This document shows, piece by piece, positions 56,955 through 64,000 of a stretch of DNA of 64,000 nucleotides. Both the position numbers and the translations under genes were made by a program. The first letter of the stretch is position 1. Every line of letters starts with the position of its first letter. The notes under the pieces were generated by a model, which was not told where the DNA came from, ran no database searches, and saw only the letters and a program-made list of their open reading frames with translations. The DNA comes from Elmis aenea (Eukaryota; Arthropoda; Insecta; Coleoptera; Elmidae): contig OX393577.1 of the NCBI GenBank assembly GCA_947652605.1, positions 26,601,466 to 26,665,465 of the forward strand. The letters run 5' to 3'.

Positions 56955-57117
56955 AGGTCTCCACAGACCGACGCGGTGGCGGTGGCGGTAGCGGTGGCGG
57001 TAGCGGTGGCGGTTAGATGTAACCTTAGGAAACAAGTGGGACGCACGCACTCACTCACTCACTAAGGTTAAATCTGACCGCCACCGCCACCGCCACCGCG
57101 TCGGTCTATGGAGACTT
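56955..57117. mobile_element. GC-rich hairpin MITE with GGCGGT-repeat arms
   Basis: TAA flanks both sides (56952-56954, 57118-57120). Ends AGGTCTCCACAGACCGACGC and the complement of AGTCTCCATAGACCGACGCG. The arms are runs of GGTGGCGGTGGCGG; the left run is longer and includes GGTAGCGG variants. The loop has GCACTCACTCACTCACT. Confidence 0.88.
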
Positions 57118-57687
57118 TAAATGAGGTGCAAATGACGACTACTTTCCACCCGGTTGTAGAAAAAAATAATATGATTGACAATTAAAGTGCTAAATATTTA
57201 ATTGTCAGATAATCAAAGCAATGTATTTCATTTCTTTGTAATTTACGCATAATAGACCACAGAATAAAACAAATAAAACTTGAATTTTTAATTGACTGTC
57301 CCAAAATAATTTAGTTGAAATCGTTACTAAGAGTATTCTTAATGTCGATAGGTATCCACATATTTTGCCATATTTTTTAAAAATATTAGTGACATAAATA
57401 TTTCATTTCTTTAGCTTAAAGCAATTTTATTTATTAATTAAAGGAGTTAGATCTTGTGTGATGTATTCTAGAAATAACTTCAATTATTAAAACCTATATC
57501 GTTCCTCTAAAGGCCGTCTTTTAACGTTTACGATGGATATAAAATTCGAGTGACAGTTATAATATTTTTCGCAATGGGGGTTAAAAGCCGTATATTGCAC
57601 TTGAAATGTACAAAAATATATTCTGCACCAAATATTAACTTTTTTTTAAACAGTATATAAAATATGGTTGAGTTTGATACTCTACTG
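57118..57687. other. Unassigned AT-rich sequence
   Basis: No gene recognised. Confidence 0.4.
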
Positions 57688-58354
57688 CAAGGGTCCCCAA
57701 ACTGTTTAAGAGGAGGGTTACATAGGGGTATTAAAAGTGATAAATGGGCCGAATTAAAAGAAAATTGTTTACACGAAATAGCTGTATAAGTAAAACAATA
57801 ATAGTAACGCAAGTACAACTAAACAAATGGATTTTTTAAAATAATAAAGTGAACTGAATATACAACAAATTATTTTTTTGCTTAAATAGGTATTCTCAAA
57901 ATTAGGGTTGATAACAATCAATAATAATTATCGGCAACTATGCAATTGTTTCGTTAATGCCCAAATTACTGTATCAATATTTGGTGTCAAATTTTAAACA
58001 CTTATTTTAAAAAATTAATTCAAATAATAACCATCGATTAGTTTTGAATGAATTTTTTATTTAATGTTTCATTCTTAAAAATAATTTTTTCCAGATGTAA
58101 GTATTGCATAATGTAGCAATCATTTTTCTTACAAAATTTTTGATGTAGCTATATTTATTTTCTGACAACAAAAAAATAAACTTAAATCACATTTTCATTT
58201 TTAAATCATTATTTCTCCGTATTATTACAACGCTACCAATTCATCATAAATTATCATTGTAGGTATTTTCTATGTGCCATTAGCAGAAGGTATTATATAT
58301 GTTTTTTTAAAAAGGTCGTGGGAAGTATGAAAACCCTTCGTTTGTGGATCCCTG
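57688..58354. mobile_element. hAT MITE with CAAGGGTCCCCAAACT ends
   Basis: Left end CAAGGGTCCCCAAACTG; right end is the complement of CAGGGATCCACAAACG. Flanks ctctactg/ctgtattg agree in 6 of 8 bases. AT-rich and non-coding inside. Confidence 0.75.
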
Positions 58355-58843
58355 CTGTATTGCATAATTTAAAAGTGTGCAAAATGAAAAGCTTGGTTCA
58401 TTAAGGTTTTAATACATTAACCTTCGAAATGGGGACACTTTGGATTAACTTTGAACAATTAAAAAATTTAATTGTTTGAAACAAGCAAAGTATAAACAAG
58501 ACAATAACAAGAATTGTCAAGATGATTAATGAGTAACAGCTGCTCTCATGTGCGCCGTTAGAAACTTCTTAAAACGGGCAAAATTTTTGATACTTTTGAA
58601 CTGCTGTGTAAAAAATTTACTTTATTAGATATTATTTTAAAATACAGTTTTTTACCAATGGTGATATTACACCAAAACTTAAAATTTAGTGAAGGGGAAA
58701 ACGTTTGGCATGTTGTTTTGTTCGTTAGCAGCATTCGTTACTGTATTTTACTTGCAATTATCGATTGTTTCATAAAATTTAATCAAAAAGAAGTCACACT
58801 TTTTGTCACACTTTTTATCGATTTTTTTTACAAACATATGCTT
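58355..58843. other. Unassigned AT-rich sequence
   Basis: No gene recognised. Confidence 0.4.
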
Positions 58844-59018
58844 CAGTGGCGCACCCGGGGGGAAGTAATCCCACCCCCTTTAAGCAAAAAAGTAGCTCTC
58901 GGGCCGTTTGCCCAAGTCAGACCCCGGCTGTGAACATTATATTTTTTATTTTATCGAATTTACAATAACTATATTTTTAATCCTTTAACCCCTCTCCAAA
59001 ATCCTGAGTGCGCCACTG
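58844..59018. mobile_element. 175-bp hAT MITE
   Basis: Ends CAGTGGCGCACCCGGGG and the complement of CAGTGGCGCACTCAGGA. Target duplication atatgctt/atatgctc (7 of 8). Non-coding. Confidence 0.88.
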
Positions 59019-59404
59019 ATATGCTCTGTGTAATTTGAATAAGTATTTGACATGTAAGTTCTTGTATCTCAAAACATTTGAATTAAATAAATGACAAAAA
59101 TTACACTTTCTTCGGATCAATACACGACATTCTTGTGCAAATTATTGTAACAGCACCACTGCCAAATAAGATAGGAGTATTTTATAATACTTTTAGAACG
59201 AAGCGGTAGAAATTATCTGAAAATTATTGTTTAAAAATTTAAAAAATCATAGTAAATTTTCAAAGCATTGTGATAAGACTAAGATCATTTTGTACAAGAT
59301 TTTACTTCCTACTCGAAAGCGCTCAGTCAAGCTAATTACATTAAAATGTAATAATTAAACTTTGCTGAAAATGCATGGATTTACTTGGTAACTTTTTATA
59401 AACC

Positions 59405-59600
59405 ATCCTTGATTGATTAGCGCGTGGGTTACAAGCTTGAAAACGCGGGTTCGAATTCCACCTTGAGAGCGTTTTAGAATGTTTAAGTAATGGTCCTGTG
59501 CAGTGTACGATAAGAGTCAAAAACTCATTGTGTGTCGGAGCTCGTCGTCTGAGATTGGCCTAGTACTAGTAAGAAATAGAACGCTTTTAAAGTAAACAAA
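59405..59600 (+). mobile_element. tRNA-derived SINE candidate
   Basis: A box-like TAGCGCGTGG at 59418-59427 and B box GGTTCGAATTCC at 59448-59459 have tRNA-like spacing. About 140 bases of unrelated, non-AT-rich sequence follow. An acceptor stem cannot be closed, so it is not a functional tRNA. No poly(A) tail or duplication is clear, so the limits are approximate. Confidence 0.55.
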
Positions 59601-60118
59601 ATAAACGATGAACTTTCAATAATACTTGAGCCGCAATTATCTCTGGAATAATGACTCTATGCGCCTGGTCTGAACTGGTCGCCACACTATTCACCACATA
59701 CATAATAAATAGTAACTATATTGCTAATGCTTGCAATTTCGTGTAACGATATACCGGGTGTCCACTTGCAAGCTCGAACGTAGAAGTTTAACATTGTTTT
59801 AAACGTTTTCGTGGTTTTCTGCTCGCCAATTTAACTTATACGAAACGTAATGGTACCAATAGAAAGATAAAATTATTGCGCATCTAATGGTACTGGTATT
59901 GAGACTAAAGGTACGATTTTTAGTTTAAAATATTAATCTAAAATTTAATGATTTTTTAATCTGATTTTTATTAAACGTCAAATTTGACAGTATTTGTCTG
60001 TCAATTTAATTAATTATTAACATCACATAAAGAAGCAAATATTCTTATTCTACTCATGTATCTTATGAAAGTTTTAATTTTCTCACTGCCTACTCTACAT
60101 GAACGTTTTACTTTCGTC

Positions 60119-61333
60119 CAGGGTGGATAAAAATCATGATTTAAAAAAAAAAAACAAAAAAATCGATTTATTTGATTTAAATCAGATTTTTTTGATTTAA
60201 ATCAAATGTACCATATTATCGAATTTAGTGACATATTCACATGCTATTTCTGTTTTGTGCTAATATATTTAATAACCAATATATTTAATTCATTGGTGAA
60301 TTTTTGTCAAAATTAAAAATTAAATATAGTGATTAAGAATTTTGAAAAAATCAGTGCTAAATGATGTTTAATTAATTATATACAGGGTGAGTCATTAGTG
60401 CGGGATCGGTCGATTGTGGCTAAACGGCTTGAGATATGAAGTTGATTCAAATGCTATTTTATAGTTTTTTATAAACAACACAATAAAAATATTTTCAAAT
60501 ATACAGGGTGAGTCACCTTTCTGGAACTAATAGCTACTTTTATATTTCAAATACAACACCCAATTTTTTATTTAATATTTTTGACCGCCTTAATTTTAGC
60601 TTTGCATCAATATAAAATACTACAGGTTTTTATACAGCTTTGTAAAAAAAAAAAATATTTTCTAAATTATTCAAGGTTTTAAGTCTTTATTTAAAAAATT
60701 CTCCTGAAGTTATTTTGAAATACAGAGTTGTAATTTGGTATAGACATGTAGAAAAAATTTCTCTGTTCGCTCGATATGAAAAAATTTGAATCACACATAC
60801 AGGGGTGTTTATAAATAGATGGCAACTTCCATGATTTTCAAAAGCTCGTAACTCGATTTTTTCAAATGCAAACCCCTGTATTTGTTTATGTCATCGAATT
60901 CGTCTTTAAAAGAGCTTCATATTTTGTTAAGTATGTCCTATACCCAAAACTCATACTTTTCGAGATATTCGACATTTTGTTTCAAATCGTTATTGAAGCA
61001 ATAGAGTGCCGTGGAAATTGAAAAAACTGACTGTTCACTACGCTAACGTCAAAAACTTGTCATTTATATTTTGAATTATTGCATTTCCACAATGAATATT
61101 ACTTTACAAGAGCAAATTGATATGGTTTATTCACAATTTCGTGTATTTAATTACTACTAGTAATACAATTTTGTTTTATTATAAATTAAGATTATATTGT
61201 ACTCATATAATCTGTGATTTAAATTATTAATTTTTTTTTTTAAAATCACCTGATTTAAATCAATGATTTAAAAAAAAAATCACTTGATTTAAATCATGAT
61301 TTAAATCAATTGATTTAAATCTGCTCAACCCTG
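60119..61333. mobile_element. hAT element with GATTTAAATC subterminal repeats
   Basis: Left end CAGGGTGGATAAAAATCATG; right end is the complement of CAGGGTTGAGCAGATTTAAA. Multiple GATTTAAATC palindromes lie next to both ends. The flanks tttcgtc and cttcgtc support a duplication. The middle is filled by a later mariner-like piece starting at 60383. Confidence 0.82.
60383..61150 (+). mobile_element. CAGGGTGAGTCATTAG mosaic repeat, copy 2, with a transposase start
   Basis: Same motif order as the copy at 44715, then continues into an ATG at 61092 reading MNITLQEQIDMVYSQF. That is the style of N-terminus found in DUF4817/HTH mariner-like transposases of insects (family knowledge). The frame closes soon after. 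The right end is missing. Confidence 0.7.
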
Positions 61334-61805
61334 CTTCGTCTCTAGCGGCGAAAATAATGTCAATGTCAAAATTAAATTGTAAAATTAACAATTTTTTTTA
61401 AGCCTAAACTCATAATTGCGTTAATATTCTAATCAAATAATTTAATTTTAATGTAGCATTTTACATAAAAGCCTAATAATGGTACAAAAATTAATATTAA
61501 ATATATTTCGTTTGCAGGTTATAATTTTATTTATGTCAATGTCAGTGTGGTGGTGTCGCTGTAGAAATAAAAAGTTTAATTACAATCTTTATACATAACA
61601 ATTGTCATTTGGTTCGTTTACATTAACGTTCGTTCTATAATATAAATTTAATTTCGTAGAAAAAATAGCATTTACGACTCGAGATGAAATCAGTTCGTGC
61701 GATTTGCTCACTCACCGCTTTGCGGCTCGTGAACAAATCTCACCTAACGAAAAAAAATGTACTTTCATCTCTTCTTGTAAAATATACCATTTTACATACA
61801 TCAAA

Positions 61806-62060
61806 ATGAATAATTATTCCAATGGAGAAAAAATTTGTATGGTAAAAACCTTTCATAGCGGTCACAGCCTGCGAAGAGTGAGAAATTTGTTTGTTGTTTA
61901 ACCCAATAACGTAAAAAATAGTTTTATAAACCTTTTTATTTTAAACGCTTTTAACAATAATTCAATAATAAAGAATATTCTTGGTAAATTTTATTACAGT
62001 GGCCATAGTTTGCGAGGAGAGACAGATTTGTTTGCAGTTCAATTTAATAACAGACTTGAT
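61806..62060 (+). pseudogene. N-terminal fragment of a mariner-like transposase, duplicated
   Basis: The plus-strand ATG at 61806 reads MNNYSNGEKICMVKTFHSGH and then SLRRVRNLFVV before a stop. About 110 bases on, a diverged second version reads YSGHSLRGETDLFAVQFNNR. The pattern resembles the DNA-binding start of DUF4817-type transposases (family knowledge). No downstream domain in frame. Confidence 0.6.
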
Positions 62061-62199
62061 TTTTCTTCCAGTATAATTTAAAAATATGTATAGAAGAAAT
62101 TGCTTATACCTTAAAGATAATTTAAAAAAATTGTGAAAAATATTTAAATAGCCCTCCATTTTTAATTAAACAATATCCCACCCTATTATAAAAAAAATT

Positions 62200-62500
62200 A
62201 ACATTAACTGTCTTTCATTAATTAATTCGAATTCTGCAACTATTGCCTTTTTTAAAGAATTAATATTTGTCTGCAGTTTTTTGTAAATCTTACTTTTGAT
62301 GTGACTCCATAGAAAAAAAGTCACAAAGTGTTAAGCTCGGAGGTCTGGTTGGCCAATTTAAGGCACCACCTCTACCAATCCACGATTTGGAAAAAAATAC
62401 TTTAGAAATTTTCCAACATCTAAGCCCAAATGCGCGGGACAGCCGTCTTGCTGGAACCAGATCTCCTGATTTTATCTTGGAAAGCCATTCTTCATTGAAG
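62200..62500 (-). pseudogene. C-terminal fragment of a mariner-like transposase
   Basis: The minus strand reads FQQDGCPAHLGLDVGKFLKY, containing the QxDGxPAH second catalytic D, then FFPNRGLVEVV and a stop. In the next frame NWPTRPPSLTLCDFF replaces the usual WPxRSPDLxPLDFFLW, with the third catalytic D position altered. Frameshifted and dead. Its orientation is opposite to the N-terminal fragment at 61806. Confidence 0.82.
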
Positions 62501-63131
62501 TAATTATTTATTTTAATGCATTTAAAAACAATATTTACTTGATATGACGTTAATAATTAATTAAATTGACAGACAAATACTGTCAAAATTGACGTTTAAT
62601 GAAAATCACGGCCCTTCAGCTTTAAAAAATTCATAAAATTTTAGATTTATTACTAAATCAAGTAGCTAAAGCAAGTCACTAATCAAGAAGCAAACTGTAT
62701 GTTCTGTGAAGCAAACCCAAATCTTGTCAAAGTGTTGGCGTAGTAGTGGCTTGCGTTTACACAACAGATACGTGTCGACACCCAATTTAGTAAAATTGTT
62801 TTGTAATTGACAAAAAATGGAATACCGTCTTCAAGTAAATAGTTATGATTTCTATTTACTTTACTCAAAAAGTCACTAAATTGTTTACTTGCGGAAGCAC
62901 TAAACGAAATTATCTACACGTTGTAGCTAAATTCCCTTACTTGATTTAGTAACTTGCATTAGCTACTATTCCAATGTAAATTCGGCATGAACATCGTAGC
63001 TTTAGTATTAACTTTAGATGCGCATTGATTTTATCTTTCTATTGGTGCCATTACCTATTGTATAAGTCGAATTGGCGAGCCGGAATTCACGAAAACGTTC
63101 AAAAGCTTGCAATGGACTAATGGACATCTAG

Positions 63132-64000
63132 ATATTCTCTCTATATTGCGCGAATCTACACAATGAGTTACAATTAGTCACCTGATGCCGATGAAGTGAG
63201 ATGAAAACATATTCCTCTCTGAATTACTACAAAACTTGGAACACAATTTTATATTTTTATTGTTTTTACAAATCGTAAATCATCAACGTCAAATATCATA
63301 TTTTTAAAGTGTCAAAAATGACGTGACCATTACACGCGCTTTTCACTATCCAACATATATTTGCGGTTTTCATTTGAATCCTCCGAGCCTCTTACAATAT
63401 TTGGTTGGATAGGAATGATTGATATACTCAACTGAAATTAGAAAATAAATTCTGACCTATATAAATTGCAAAACTTTTGAGCATTTAAACTTTGTAAATA
63501 TTTTCACGATTTGACGTGTGATACAACTTTTTCAGTACTTTAATTTTCTTACAAATGTTGTAGTCACCTTTACCTAATTATTTAATTGACTCTGTATGGC
63601 ATATTTAAGGCCTTAATAGACATAACTTTCGATCACGAATCACTTTGAGTATTATATAGTTAACAAAGTTGTAAAACTATTTGCATTGAAGGATCACATA
63701 ATTGTTGATTTTGTTCAAACTGTGGCTTGCGGTGCTCTGATATTTCAGGCAAAGTCGTTGAAAACTTCTTCAACGCGGTACGTGCTTGATGCAAGTCATA
63801 AACTTTGTCAAGAGTTTACTACGGTGTAAATCTCTCTATAACTTTACAAAGTCGTAGCAATTATCGCATTTATATCATTTTATACATTCTTAATACCGAA
63901 AGTACTAAAATTTGTTATAAGTTAAATGCGATTTATACTCTATTAAATTCCATAAAAGTAGAGAAAATTTATTTTTATATTTACTTCACGATTTTAATAG
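63132..64000. other. Unassigned AT-rich sequence
   Basis: No gene, RNA or bounded repeat recognised. Confidence 0.45.

Larger units (their letters stand above)
59754..63131. mobile_element. Long-armed mariner-like element with nested insertions
   Basis: Left end CCGGGTGTCCACTTGCAAGC; the right end, in complement, gives ATGTCCATTAGTCCATTGCA followed by AGC with a small insertion. The arms share AACGTTTTCGTG, CTCGCCAATT, ACCAATAGAAAGATAAAAT and GACAGTATTTGTCTGTCAAT over about 350 bases. TA occurs outside both ends. It contains decayed transposase pieces (61806-62060 plus, 62500-62200 minus) and a nested hAT at 60119-61333. Confidence 0.75.

Noticed and set aside
59405..59475. Functional tRNA gene
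   Set aside because: A and B boxes are present but acceptor and anticodon stems do not close.

Overview
The window looks like AT-rich, gene-poor insect (or at least arthropod) nuclear DNA. Evidence: canonical GT-AG introns, a Jockey-type non-LTR retrotransposon, PIF/Harbinger, hAT, Tc1/mariner-like and piggyBac-like DNA transposons, and no ribosome-binding-site-led operons. I recognise no intact single-copy host gene. The insect order cannot be fixed from the sequence.

Layout. 1-6970: mostly unassigned AT-rich DNA with a hAT remnant (2346-3653, perfect 8-bp target-site duplication, TSD) and a small MITE (3861-4054). 6971-9176: old hAT holding a second hAT remnant and a TA-flanked foldback. 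9867-11360: dispersed repeat with a GCTCC-rich hAT MITE. 12337-14210: Tigger-like MITE, then a foldback split by a dead Jockey fragment. 15205-18982: hAT MITEs, a three-level nest at 16091-16880, and a hAT at 17827-18982. 19126-26323: the centrepiece, a 7.2-kb PIF/Harbinger transposon carrying two intact spliced genes, a MADF-BESS DNA-binding protein (+) and a HARBI1-like DDE nuclease (-). Their exons interlock: each gene's last exon lies in an intron of the other. 27298-30912: a mariner pseudogene, a half foldback and a decayed repeat-family gene carrying a hairpin MITE. 31361-36460: palindromes and a ZBED-type hAT remnant with two nested elements. 38399-49993: a run of long-armed TA-flanked foldbacks and an element with 14-bp subterminal tandem repeats. 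50522-52280: hAT and piggyBac-type remnants. 52989-56648: a foldback split by a young Jockey element with an intact 891-codon ORF2. 56955-59600: hairpin MITE, two hAT MITEs, tRNA-derived SINE candidate. 59754-63131: long-armed mariner-like element containing a hAT that contains another mariner-like piece.

How the parts relate. Only the Harbinger gene pair and the Jockey ORF2 are open and plausibly functional. In known PIF/Harbinger systems the Myb/MADF-like protein and the DDE nuclease act together, so this pair is the likeliest working unit here. Almost everything else is non-autonomous or decayed. Two groups dominate: TA-flanked foldbacks ending in CAGGGTG or close variants, and TAA-flanked GC-rich hairpin MITEs whose short terminal motif resembles the Harbinger end but whose arms differ from copy to copy.
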